Shown here: positions 26,174 to 34,454 of the stretch, in pieces
Position numbering within the stretch: position 1 is the first letter of the stretch
How the letters are laid out: the number at the start of each line of letters is the position of its first letter
Origin: Bacillota bacterium
Lineage (GTDB): Bacteria; Bacillota; Clostridia; Lachnospirales; Bianqueaceae
NCBI GenBank assembly: GCA_017441925.1
Contig: JAFRUE010000003.1
Coordinates: 62,001-126,000 of the forward strand
Direction: 5' to 3'
Length of the DNA: 64,000 nucleotides
The notes under the pieces: generated by a model
The model's database searches: none
What the model saw: only the letters and a program-made list of their open reading frames with translations
What the model was told of the DNA's origin: nothing
Program-made: the position numbers and the translations under genes

Positions 26174-27358
26174 TTATTTGTCTTTCCTGTCTTCCTTGTA
26201 GTTGCCAAGCGTAATTTCACCCGGCGCGAAATTCTCTACGCTCGCGGTCTTTTCATAGAAATGCGTAGCATTCTTCAGAATTCCCTCAAAAGTATAGTAT
26301 TCGTCATCCTTCTCGATCGGCATATGCACATACTGCTTGAGGCAGCCGGCCTTGTAGATCGCTGTGATCAGCATGACGGTCTTGCGGCCGTCGATTCCGG
26401 TGATCATCGGACGGGTGCCGGTCTCAAGCGCGTGCATGTAGTCGTCGATCTCGCCGGCATGGCCCTCATACGGCAGATCCGGGATGGAATCGTAATACTC
26501 CTGGATCTTCCTGATGAGCTCCTTGTTGCCGCCCTGAATCGGGAAGCCATTCGGCATCGTGACCTCGGCCTTGATGTCCCACGGAGCGGAGATCTTGGCG
26601 TACTCGCACTGCAGCACGAGTCCCTGCTCTTCGCCGTGATGTACGACGGAGCTCGTGACCTCGGCAAGGTTGCCGTCCGGATATTTCAGCACCGCGAGCG
26701 ACAGATCCTCGCACTCGGAATTATCGTGCATCTTGTTGGTCAGGATCGCGACGACTTCATCCGGCAGACAGCCTTCCATCCAGTTGATCATATCGATATG
26801 ATGCACCGCATGATTCAGGGTCGGGCCGCCGCCCTCCTTCTCCCAGGTGCCGCGCCACCACAGATCGTAATAGCAGTGGCCCCTCCACCACAGAGAATTG
26901 ACGTGCGCGCAAACGATCCTGCCGGCCAGGCCGGAGTCCAGGACCTTCTTCAGCTTGTAGATCGAGTTGCGGAAACGGTTCTGCGCGATGCATCCCATCA
27001 GGACGCCGTTGCGTTTCTCCGCCTCAAGCATCGCGTCGCACTCCGCAAGGCAGGTCGCCATCGGCTTCTCCACCAGGACGTTTTTGCCGGCATCCATGGA
27101 ATGGATCGCTATCTCGGCATGAACATAGGGCGGTGTGCAGACATGAACCACATCGATCGGGATGCCGCTCTCCAGCATTTTCATATGATCGTCAAAAACG
27201 ACAGCGTCCTTAAGACCGTACTTCTCCTTGGAGGCCTCCGCCTTTTCCGGATAGATATCGCACAGTGCCACGATTCTGGCGCGGTCCGGGAACTGCAGCA
27301 GGCTCATGATATGCGCGTTGGAAATATTACCGACGCCGACAATTGCTACATTTAACAT
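26174..27358 (-). CDS. Gfo/Idh/MocA family NAD(P)-dependent oxidoreductase
   Basis: A 394-residue dehydrogenase for sugars, inositols or their derivatives. The N-terminal Rossmann fold has VAIVGVGNISNAHIMSL and the family EKP motif VEKPMATCLAECD; the second domain follows. The start ATG at 27358 has AAGAGGAAC ahead of it; the open frame extends ten codons further without a ribosome binding site. It is the last gene of a run with a second oxidoreductase, a binding protein and two permeases, so the likely substrate is the sugar that this importer brings in. Confidence 0.92.
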   Translation of the reverse strand: MLNVAIVGVGNISNAHIMSLLQFPDRARIVALCDIYPEKAEASKEKYGLKDAVVFDDHMKMLESGIPIDVVHVCTPPYVHAEIAIHSMDAGKNVLVEKPMATCLAECDAMLEAEKRNGVLMGCIAQNRFRNSIYKLKKVLDSGLAGRIVCAHVNSLWWRGHCYYDLWWRGTWEKEGGGPTLNHAVHHIDMINWMEGCLPDEVVAILTNKMHDNSECEDLSLAVLKYPDGNLAEVTSSVVHHGEEQGLVLQCEYAKISAPWDIKAEVTMPNGFPIQGGNKELIRKIQEYYDSIPDLPYEGHAGEIDDYMHALETGTRPMITGIDGRKTVMLITAIYKAGCLKQYVHMPIEKDDEYYTFEGILKNATHFYEKTASVENFAPGEITLGNYKEDRKDK

Positions 27359-27397
27359 ATTTGTTCCTCTTTTATCGCGAATATTCAATATAGCAGA

Positions 27398-27420
27398 GAT
27401 CCGGGCTGGCTGCCCGGATC
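27398..27420 (-). other. Intercistronic hairpin
   Basis: GATCCGGGC and GCCCGGATC pair perfectly around a 5-base loop between the two oxidoreductase genes. No T run follows on the minus strand, so it is more likely an mRNA-stability or attenuation element than a full terminator. Confidence 0.5.
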
Positions 27421-27434
27421 CCCTTCATCCATAA

Positions 27435-28508
27435 TCAGGCAAGCTTGGAAGCCTGCATCTGAGCCTTTACGCAAAGCTCTGCGGCCTTAAAGACATGCTC
27501 CTGGGTCATCGCGTTCTCGGTGCGGTTAATGCAGTCCAGAATCAGCTGGCCAAAGAACGGATATCCGACCTTGCCGGTAACTTCGAAGTGCTTCTCGCCC
27601 TCTTTGTTGACCAGGAATACATGGTTGCCAGTCACATCCTCGGTTCCGACGTTGATGTATTTGCGAAGCTCGATATATCCTTCTGTTCCCAGAATGAACG
27701 TACGGCCGTCGCCCCAGGTTCTTAGTCCGTCCGGCGTGAACCAGTCTACGCGGAAATACATGCTGGTGCCGTTGTCTCCGACAAGCATGCAGTCGCCGAA
27801 ATCATCCAGCTCCGGATACTGCGGATGCGCATAGTTCGCGATCTGGCTTCTGACAACCGTCGCGTCCTCAACGTCTGCATAGTACAGGAATTGTTCGATC
27901 TGATGGCTTCCGATATCGCAGAGGATTCCACCGTATTTGTCCTTCTGATAGAACCAGTCCGGACGGGTTCCGGGGCTCTCGCGGTGCGGTCCCATGCCGA
28001 TGATCTGGATAACCTTGCCGATCGCTCCCTGCTTGATCAGCTGTCCTGCAAAAACAGCTGCCTCTACGTGCAGCCGCTCGCTGAAGTAGCACATGTACTT
28101 GCGCCCAGTCTCCTTGACTGCCTTCTTGGCAGCTTCAAGCTGTGCAAGACTCGTCAGCGGCGCTTTGTCGGTGAAATAATCCTTGCCCGCTGCGATCGCT
28201 CTCAGTCCAAGTGCACAGCGCTCAGAAGTAACAGCCGCTCCGCAGACCAGCTTGACCTCAGGATCATCCAGGATCTGCTTCTCACTCTCCGCGGCCTGTA
28301 CTCCGGGGAACATCTTGCAGAATCTCTCCACCTTCACAGGATCCGGGTCATAGACCCACTTCAACGTCGCGCCGGCATCCGTCAGCGCTTTGCACATTCC
28401 GAAGATATGTCCGTGATCCAGCGCTGCCGCTGCAATAACGAACTCACCCGGCTTTACAACCGGCTCCGGCTTTCCTTCCGGTACGTAATTCATTCCGTCA
28501 CCCTGCAT
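27435..28508 (-). CDS. Gfo/Idh/MocA family oxidoreductase (second, divergent)
   Basis: A 357-residue protein of the same superfamily, but with a less usual N-terminus: the cofactor-loop region reads AAAALDHGHIFGMCKALTDAG rather than a clear GxGxxG, and the EKP-type motif is TDKAPLTSLAQLE. A catalytic-domain block FYQKDKYGGILCDIGSHQIEQ is recognisable. An AAGGAGG site supports the start. It follows the binding-protein gene after a terminator-like hairpin, so it may be expressed less strongly than the transporter genes. Confidence 0.88.
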   Translation of the reverse strand: MQGDGMNYVPEGKPEPVVKPGEFVIAAAALDHGHIFGMCKALTDAGATLKWVYDPDPVKVERFCKMFPGVQAAESEKQILDDPEVKLVCGAAVTSERCALGLRAIAAGKDYFTDKAPLTSLAQLEAAKKAVKETGRKYMCYFSERLHVEAAVFAGQLIKQGAIGKVIQIIGMGPHRESPGTRPDWFYQKDKYGGILCDIGSHQIEQFLYYADVEDATVVRSQIANYAHPQYPELDDFGDCMLVGDNGTSMYFRVDWFTPDGLRTWGDGRTFILGTEGYIELRKYINVGTEDVTGNHVFLVNKEGEKHFEVTGKVGYPFFGQLILDCINRTENAMTQEHVFKAAELCVKAQMQASKLA

Positions 28509-28542
28509 AATAATATGCCTCCTTTATTCATGCGTTTTTTTG

Positions 28543-28572
28543 AAAAAAGACCGCCTGATAGTCAGGCGGTCT
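28543..28572 (-). terminator. Terminator-like hairpin after the binding-protein gene
   Basis: AGACCGCCTGA pairs with TCAGGCGGTCT and is followed by TTTTTT on the minus strand. It lies between the binding-protein and oxidoreductase genes and may lower read-through. Confidence 0.85.
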
Positions 28573-28616
28573 CTGATCGATCTAAATGAGATGCCGGCGG
28601 CATAGGGCACGTGGAA

Positions 28617-30266
28617 TTACTTGCCCGAACCTCCGCGGACTTCGTCATAAACTGCCTGTGTATCCTCGATAACCTGCTTGATGTTGCACTTAGACTCAAG
28701 GTCTGCCATCCACTGATCGTAGTTGGCCTGAACCTCTTCCGGTTTGCAGGTGATGCACTTGATGCCCCACTCGTTGTTGACAAGTGTGATATCAGTCTGG
28801 TTATCCAGCGCGCTCTGCGGAGAATACATGTACTGAGCCTGCGGAAGCAGCTTGCCCCACATAGAGTACTCATAGTCCTGAATCGTATAGGATTCCCAAC
28901 CCGGGTTATCAGCAGCGATTGCCTGATTGAACTCGTCTACGGTCTGGAAATATCCCTGGTTCCCGATCAGGAAGATATCAGTACGCAGCCAGTCTTTGTC
29001 GACCTTGTTGTACTCAGCATCCTTAGGAATCGGAACGTTGTTCTCATTGTACTCGAAGTGCTCGCCTTCGAATCCATGATAGAATACGAATCCGCCTTCC
29101 TTGGTGCCCATCCAGTCAAGGTAGGTGATACCAGCCGCAACCTGCTTCTCATTGTAGGTCTTGGGGAAGTACAGCATCATTCCGCCTTCGCCGTAAGCGC
29201 CCTGCGGATATTCGCCCTTAACATACAGGTTCTCCAGAGGCTTGATGGCAACCATCTCAGCATCCGGATCGTTCTCCTTAAGCGTCATCAGAAGGTTTCC
29301 ACGAAGGATATCAACATTGTATCCAACGTTGGAGGAGAAGGAGCCAAGCTTGCTGTTAACAAAGTTGGACTTCAGCTGCTCTTCTGTTGCCGCGAAGAAC
29401 TCGGAGTTGGTCAGTCCTTCGTTATAGAAGCTGTTCAGATATTTCAGATAATCAATGTAATGCGGATCTGTGTAATATACATATCCGACCGCCTGGCTCT
29501 TTTCATCATTCAGGAAAGAGTTGAACGGATTGTACAGATAGGTCGTGGTGTTGTAGTCACCGGACCAGGAGATAACGCCCATCTCCATACCGATCGTGTT
29601 GGGCTGTCCGCCCGGGTTCTTGGCAACGATCTCAGCGATCGCGTCATGATACTGCTCAACTGTCGTCGGGATCTCGATTCCCAGCTCCTTCAGCCAGTCC
29701 TCACGGATGAACAGGTTCTGCAGAGCAACCGTAGCACGGCGGGCAACGATACCGATCAGCTTGCCCTCGGTGTCGCGACCGAGCTCCAGGCAGTTCTCGC
29801 CCAGATAAGCCTTCAGGTTCTTCGCCTGATCCTCTCCATCAACGAACGGAGCCAGATCCCAGATACCATCGTTGCGCATATAGTCGCGGCAATAGTTCCA
29901 GGAGTAGGTGCCCAGGATGGTCGGTGCAGTACCGGAAGCCATCATGGTGGTCATCTTTGTTACTTCATCTGCACGGGGTACGCTGACATATGTCATCTTG
30001 ATACCCTGTTTTTCCATAGCTTCCTGTGCGTAACGTGTCCACTTGTTATCTGTGGATGTTGAACCCTCAGGAGCATTAGAGCGGTCAAAAATCTCTACAG
30101 AGATCTCAGTTCCGCCGAAGTCCTCAACGCCATAGGTCGTCTTGTACTGGCTTTCCTTAACGTCACCCTTGGCATCGTCGCCTGATCCTGAGCCTCCGCC
30201 ATTGCAGGCAGCCAGAGAAACGACCATGACGACTGCAAGCAGAAGCGCAAGAAAACGCTTTTTCAT
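28617..30266 (-). CDS. ABC sugar transporter substrate-binding lipoprotein
   Basis: A 549-residue lipoprotein with the signal MKKRFLALLLAVVMVVSL and lipobox SLAAC, lipidated at C21 and facing outside. It belongs to the large binding-protein group that accompanies LplB/LplC permeases, which import oligosaccharides or glycan fragments. GGAGGAAAA precedes the start. It follows the permeases after 99 bases in the same direction. The ATPase subunit is not encoded here and is presumably a shared MsmK-type protein elsewhere, as is common for this family. Confidence 0.93.
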   Translation of the reverse strand: MKKRFLALLLAVVMVVSLAACNGGGSGSGDDAKGDVKESQYKTTYGVEDFGGTEISVEIFDRSNAPEGSTSTDNKWTRYAQEAMEKQGIKMTYVSVPRADEVTKMTTMMASGTAPTILGTYSWNYCRDYMRNDGIWDLAPFVDGEDQAKNLKAYLGENCLELGRDTEGKLIGIVARRATVALQNLFIREDWLKELGIEIPTTVEQYHDAIAEIVAKNPGGQPNTIGMEMGVISWSGDYNTTTYLYNPFNSFLNDEKSQAVGYVYYTDPHYIDYLKYLNSFYNEGLTNSEFFAATEEQLKSNFVNSKLGSFSSNVGYNVDILRGNLLMTLKENDPDAEMVAIKPLENLYVKGEYPQGAYGEGGMMLYFPKTYNEKQVAAGITYLDWMGTKEGGFVFYHGFEGEHFEYNENNVPIPKDAEYNKVDKDWLRTDIFLIGNQGYFQTVDEFNQAIAADNPGWESYTIQDYEYSMWGKLLPQAQYMYSPQSALDNQTDITLVNNEWGIKCITCKPEEVQANYDQWMADLESKCNIKQVIEDTQAVYDEVRGGSGK

Positions 30267-30365
30267 TTGTTTTTCCTCCTAATCATAATTATATCATCCG
30301 CCGCTTGTCACGGCAAGTATGATCTGATAAAAATCATCATGCGGTTTGCCCGCAACAGAATGCGA

Positions 30366-31295
30366 TCAGCCCTTGACGGAGCCGATCATGACGCCCTTTA
30401 CAAAATATTTCTGCAGCCACGGGTAGACGACAAGGATCGGAACTGTCGCCACCACGACACTGGCCATCTTCAGGGACTGCGTCATAACTTCTCCGATATC
30501 GCCGGATACGGATGCGTTCGGATCGAGATCCGTTCCGAAAAGCAATGCGCGCAGACGCAGCTGCAGCGTGTATTTTGCTTCGTCAGAGATATACAGCAAA
30601 GCCTGGAAATAATCGTTCCAGTACGTAACCGCGTAGAAAAGACCGATTGTCGCGATGATCGGGACCGACAGCGGCAGAATGATTTTGAATAGAATCTGCA
30701 TCTCGGTCGCCCCGTCTATCTTGGCTGCCTCCTCCAGCTCCATCGGAAGCTCGCGGAAGAACGTCCGCATGACGATAAAGTTGAATACGCTGATGGAGTT
30801 GGGGATGATCAGCGCGCCGAGAGAATTGTACAGGCCGAGGCTCTTGACGACCAGGAAGGTCGGGATGATGCCGCCGCCGAAATACATCGTGAACATGATC
30901 AGGCTCGTGATCGCCGTGCGTCCGGGCAGATAGTCGCGGGACAGCGCGTAGGACGCGGCGATCGTCAGAACCAGCGAAAGGCCGGTGCCCAGGATCGTGA
31001 CCTCGACCGTGGTCCACATGGCCTGCCAGATCTGCTTTCTCGACAGGATGTTGCGGATCGCGCTCGTGGAGAAGTCGATCGGGAACCACGTGACCTTGTT
31101 GGACAGAACCGCGTTGTAACCGCTGAACGTGATCGCGACGACGTTAAGGAACGGATACAGGCAGATCAGCGCAAGGAGTGTGATCAGCACATACATCAGC
31201 AGGTCAAAGACGGTGAACTTGGAAACCATTCCGGTAGAGCCGGATGCCTTCTTGACCGGAGCCATTTTTTCTTTATCCATTGTCTCTTTAGCCAT
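30366..31295 (-). CDS. ABC sugar transporter permease, LplC/YtcP type
   Basis: A 309-residue inner-membrane permease with six predicted helices. The ATPase-contacting EAA loop reads LEEAAKIDGATEMQILFKII, and the C-terminus KYFVKGVMIGSVKG is typical of the YtcP/LplC group. The start has GGGAGGTGG. It lies 15 bases after the other permease gene, and the two should form the heterodimeric channel. Confidence 0.95.
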   Translation of the reverse strand: MAKETMDKEKMAPVKKASGSTGMVSKFTVFDLLMYVLITLLALICLYPFLNVVAITFSGYNAVLSNKVTWFPIDFSTSAIRNILSRKQIWQAMWTTVEVTILGTGLSLVLTIAASYALSRDYLPGRTAITSLIMFTMYFGGGIIPTFLVVKSLGLYNSLGALIIPNSISVFNFIVMRTFFRELPMELEEAAKIDGATEMQILFKIILPLSVPIIATIGLFYAVTYWNDYFQALLYISDEAKYTLQLRLRALLFGTDLDPNASVSGDIGEVMTQSLKMASVVVATVPILVVYPWLQKYFVKGVMIGSVKG

Positions 31296-31310
31296 TGTCC
31301 GCCACCTCCC

Positions 31311-32243
31311 TTACAGGATTCCGCCCTCGCCGATCGCTTTGGCAAAGCGGTCCGCAAGGAGCAGGACGATGATGTTGACGACCGACTGGAAGAGGCCGAT
31401 AGCGGTGGACTGCGGGTAGTCCGCCTTAACGATACCAAGGCGGTAGACGTAAGTGGAGATAACCTCGGACACGCTCATTACAGCGGTATTACCAAGCAGA
31501 AGAGGCGCATCCAGGCCGATGCTCATCATTCGGGAAATACTCAGGATCAGCATGACGACAACGACCGATTTAATCATCGGAAGTGTAATATGGATGATCC
31601 GCTGGAATCTCGTCGCGCCGTCCAGATAAGCGGCTTCGTAGAGCTGCTCATCGACGCCCGTCAGAGCCGCCAGATAGATAATGGTGCCCCATCCAATCTC
31701 TTTCCAGATCTGGAGGGCGATGTACATGACCGTCCACCAGTAGGTGTTGCCGTAGAAGGATTTGGCTTCTCCTCCGAGAGAGGTGATAATGTTGTTAATC
31801 GTACCACCGTTCGTGCTGAACAGGTTGGTCGCGATACCGGCGACAACAACCCACGAAATAAAGTGAGGCAAATACAGAACCGACTGCGTCACTCTTTTGA
31901 ATTTAGCGGAACGAATCTCGTTGAGGATTAGTGAAACGATGATGGTCAACGGGAAGTTGACGACCAATGTCATCAGATTCAGGAAAAGTGTGTTCTTGAT
32001 AGACGCCCAGAAATTGATATTTGCGAACACCTTCTTGAACACTTTCAGGCCGACGAATTTCTGATTGAACAAGGAATGGAAGATGTTGTAGTCTTCAAAT
32101 GCGATTGTCAATCCGTACATCGGCAGATACCGGAACAGCAGAAAATATACAACTACCGGTACAAGCATCAGGTACAGCCATTTGTAACGCCACAGCGTTT
32201 CAAAAAAGCCGTGCCTTTTCTTAGAACGAACGGTCTTCGCCAT
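31311..32243 (-). CDS. ABC sugar transporter permease, LplB type
   Basis: A 310-residue permease and first gene of the import operon. The N-terminus is basic (KTVRSKKRHGFFETLWRYKW), then six helices; the EAA loop is LYEAAYLDGATRFQRIIHI. The family signature near the end, YVYRLGIVKADYPQSTAIG, is present. GCAGGAGGG precedes the ATG. Upstream, TTGACA (minus strand, about 32315-32320) and a widely spaced TTGTTA/TAACAA inverted repeat suggest a regulated promoter. Confidence 0.95.
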   Translation of the reverse strand: MAKTVRSKKRHGFFETLWRYKWLYLMLVPVVVYFLLFRYLPMYGLTIAFEDYNIFHSLFNQKFVGLKVFKKVFANINFWASIKNTLFLNLMTLVVNFPLTIIVSLILNEIRSAKFKRVTQSVLYLPHFISWVVVAGIATNLFSTNGGTINNIITSLGGEAKSFYGNTYWWTVMYIALQIWKEIGWGTIIYLAALTGVDEQLYEAAYLDGATRFQRIIHITLPMIKSVVVVMLILSISRMMSIGLDAPLLLGNTAVMSVSEVISTYVYRLGIVKADYPQSTAIGLFQSVVNIIVLLLADRFAKAIGEGGIL

Positions 32244-32333
32244 AGGATCCCTCCTGCATTGTTATTTTAAACTTATTCAACGTTTGTTGTTATAGTTTAT
32301 CATAAGTTAACAATTTGTCAATAGAATAAAATG

Positions 32334-32358
32334 AAAAACCTGGAATATCCGGGTTTCT
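32334..32358 (-). terminator. Weak terminator after the NUDIX gene
   Basis: AAACC-GGA pairs with TCC-GGTTT (one mismatch) and is followed by TTTTTCATTTT on the minus strand. Confidence 0.5.
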
Positions 32359-32385
32359 TTTAATTCTCGCTAATCCACACCTATC

Positions 32386-32961
32386 TTAATTGTTTCCATC
32401 CAATCTTTTTGTAAGTATGTATATCAACTGTTCGAATTCTTCTCTGCGAACGCAGTACGCCGGATCATCGGCCCGCAGTGCCGCAAGGACCGTCTCCGCA
32501 TCCTGCCACTGCACGCATTCGACCTCGCCCGGTTCCGGCCGGAAAAAGCTCTCCGGCTCGTCGATCCGCACTATGTACACATGATCGATCTCGTTGTCAT
32601 GAAACGGCATGCCGTAAAAACTCTCTATGTATTCGACTTTCTGCGTGAAAATATACTCCGGCACCGGCCCGCTCACACCAAGCTCTTCTTTCAGTTCGCG
32701 GACCGCCGCCCGGTCAAAATCTTCCCCTGTATCGAGATGCCCTGCCGCAGAAGTGTCCCAGCACGACGGGAACGAATCCTTGTCTGCGCTTCGTTTCTGC
32801 ATCAGCACCTGGAGCCTGCCGGCATCCTGACGTATTACAAAAACATGGCTCGCGCCGTGCAGGTCTCCGTCCCTGTGCACCAGCCCGCGCGCCTTCGTGC
32901 GGCCGGTCCTCGTCCCGTCCTCATTAAGAATATCAAATAATTCTTCCCTCGAATAAGCCAT
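32386..32961 (-). CDS. NUDIX hydrolase, isopentenyl-diphosphate-isomerase-like
   Basis: A 191-residue protein starting EELFDILNEDGTRTG, the usual opening of the YfcD/Idi-like NUDIX group. The NUDIX box is GHLDTGEDFDRAAVRELKEE followed by LGV, with all canonical residues. Most bacterial proteins with this architecture hydrolyse nucleoside-diphosphate derivatives and are not true isopentenyl-diphosphate isomerases. The ATG at 32961 has GGAGGCG at normal distance; the longer frame runs through the promoter. It is a single-gene unit. Confidence 0.9.
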   Translation of the reverse strand: MAYSREELFDILNEDGTRTGRTKARGLVHRDGDLHGASHVFVIRQDAGRLQVLMQKRSADKDSFPSCWDTSAAGHLDTGEDFDRAAVRELKEELGVSGPVPEYIFTQKVEYIESFYGMPFHDNEIDHVYIVRIDEPESFFRPEPGEVECVQWQDAETVLAALRADDPAYCVRREEFEQLIYILTKRLDGNN

Positions 32962-32980
32962 CCTATCGCCTCCGTTCTTC

Positions 32981-33009
32981 ATTATAATAGAGTTTACCTG
33001 CCCGCGCAA
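32981..33009 (-). promoter_or_regulatory. Promoter of the NUDIX gene
   Basis: TATAAT (32981-32986) with TTGCGC (33004-33009) 17 bases upstream on the minus strand. Confidence 0.6.
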
Positions 33010-33100
33010 GCTGATTCATCGGCCTCCGTCCTCAAAGCGACTTTCAGGTCTTTTTCTTTGCATTTTTTCTTGCATCTCTTCCTGCATCCTTCTTGCACCC
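33010..33100. repeat. Degenerate 12-base tandem TTGCATC repeat
   Basis: Between about 33056 and 33100 four imperfect 12-base units of the form CTTGCATCTTTC follow one another and merge into the TCAGCTTT array. The rest of this stretch has no gene. Confidence 0.45.
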
Positions 33101-33460
33101 TTTCCTGTCAGCTTTCTCAACAAAACATAACTTCCTCATTCAAAAGCCGACACAAACCAGGTATTTTTCTTTCATACGTATCAGCTTTTCTCGGTTTTTC
33201 ATCCAAATAATACGATCAGCTGACATTCTATCCCCAAAACTGTCAGCTATCGCTGCTTTTTCTGCAATGTCGATTCTTTTTCGGACACAAAATGGAGAAA
33301 TTCTCTTATTCTGAAGGCTCTGACCTTATCTTTGTATCAGCTTTTTCTTTGTTTGGCAGGATTCTCATTAAAAAGCTTGCACGGTTTGAGAGAAGATCTC
33401 TGTCTGTGTCAGCTTTATGCGTAAATCGTGAAGAAAACAATCATTAGCTGACACGGAATC
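33101..33460. repeat. Array of alternating inverted TGTCAGCTTT motifs
   Basis: Gene-free. Forward copies: TGTCAGCTTTC (33106), GTATCAGCTTTTC (33178), TGTCAGCTAT (33241), GTATCAGCTTTTTC (33334), GTGTCAGCTTT (33406). Reverse copies lie between them: AAAAGCCGACAC (33142), AGCTGACA (33218), AAAAAGCTTGCAC (33370, imperfect) and AGCTGACAC (33446). Neighbouring forward and reverse copies are 30-40 bases apart and can pair; the last pair has nine perfect base pairs. Between 33250 and 33334 the partner copy is unclear. The plan resembles that of the 21.6 kb element, with a different motif. Confidence 0.65.
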
Positions 33461-33628
33461 AGGCAGCAGATTGGTTTGATTTGCTGTCTCGGGACCGTCA
33501 GGGACAGTTCTGAAAAATGATTTATAAACAGATCCGATCGTTTTGCAGGGATTGGAGGATGTTCCTGCAGAAACCGGTTTATTTTTTGTACAGAAAAAAC
33601 ACCTGATAGTGAAAATGCAGGAATCCGG
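33461..33628. other. Gene-free stretch after the motif array
   Basis: No convincing open frame, RNA or terminator was recognised between the array and the end of the nuclease-like gene. Confidence 0.4.
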
Positions 33629-34348
33629 TCAGAAAACACCGCGTTCGTGAAGCATCTGCTCGATCTCGACAAGATCGATGCGCTTCCCGTGCGCGACACT
33701 GATCAGAAGATCTGTCCCCTCTTTGAGGCCGCTGTATTTGTAGCGCCCCTGTTTTCGGCGCCAGTCTTCAGCATAGCCGGGATCATCCAGCCTGCCGAGG
33801 TGCTCGTGATAAACCGTCCGCCCGTCGACCGTGTATTTGAAGTCCGGATGGATGGTCCAGCCTCCGATCTGCGTCGGCGGAGCGTACTCAAAGCGGACCC
33901 GATGCTTGTGAAGCATCTCGACGATCGCGGCCTCAGCCGTAGAACAGACGTAGATCTTATTCGTGTAATAGATGTAATGATCCGCGTGGCGCCGGTCGAT
34001 AATCGCATATTTAGCGGCCAGACGGCGCTTGTACCCTTTAAAACGCCGGGATGCCTTCCGGATTCTCGTCAGCGCAGCACGGATCAGCTTTTTCTGCTTC
34101 AGCAGTTCGATCAGCTCGGCGTCCCGTTTCAGTGAAAGATATCTGTCCCGGCGGACGTGCGCCGCCGTCGTCTGGACACTGTAATAGACCCGCTGCCCGC
34201 GGCGGCGCACGATAAGTGTCCCTTCCGGCAGATACGGCAGCTCGTACAGCAGTTTCGCGTGTAATGTGACCATCTCTTCAACCGGCATCGACTCAATATC
34301 CAGCAGCGGATCCGGCACGACCAGCTTCGACATGTCAAAATAATACAT
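33629..34348 (-). CDS. Hypothetical protein, possible PD-(D/E)XK nuclease fold
   Basis: A 239-residue basic protein. The first half is helical and Arg/Lys-rich (residues 75-125). The second half contains EMLHKHRVRFEYAPP, then HPDFKYTVDGRTVYHEHLG, then DWRRKQGRYKYSGL, and a late strand DLLISV. Asp in a PDF-type motif followed by an acidic residue on the next strand and a conserved Lys is the order of a restriction-endonuclease-like active site, here with EHLG in place of ExK. A GGGGGG site precedes the ATG. No methylase or transposase is nearby, so I do not call it a restriction enzyme. Confidence 0.6.
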   Translation of the reverse strand: MYYFDMSKLVVPDPLLDIESMPVEEMVTLHAKLLYELPYLPEGTLIVRRRGQRVYYSVQTTAAHVRRDRYLSLKRDAELIELLKQKKLIRAALTRIRKASRRFKGYKRRLAAKYAIIDRRHADHYIYYTNKIYVCSTAEAAIVEMLHKHRVRFEYAPPTQIGGWTIHPDFKYTVDGRTVYHEHLGRLDDPGYAEDWRRKQGRYKYSGLKEGTDLLISVAHGKRIDLVEIEQMLHERGVF

Positions 34349-34454
34349 TCTCTACCCCCCGTTACCCTTATTATGTAACGTTTTTCGGTTTTGGCCGGTC
34401 TTTTTGCAAATCAATATGATATAATAAGAAAAATGTCTTTGGAAAGGATCCACT

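Noticed and set aside
33101-33460. CRISPR array
   Set aside because: The motifs are about ten bases, alternate in orientation and have degenerate copies; there are no uniform repeats or cas genes.
33629-34348. Restriction enzyme
   Set aside because: No methyltransferase or specificity gene is in the window and the nuclease motif is only tentative.
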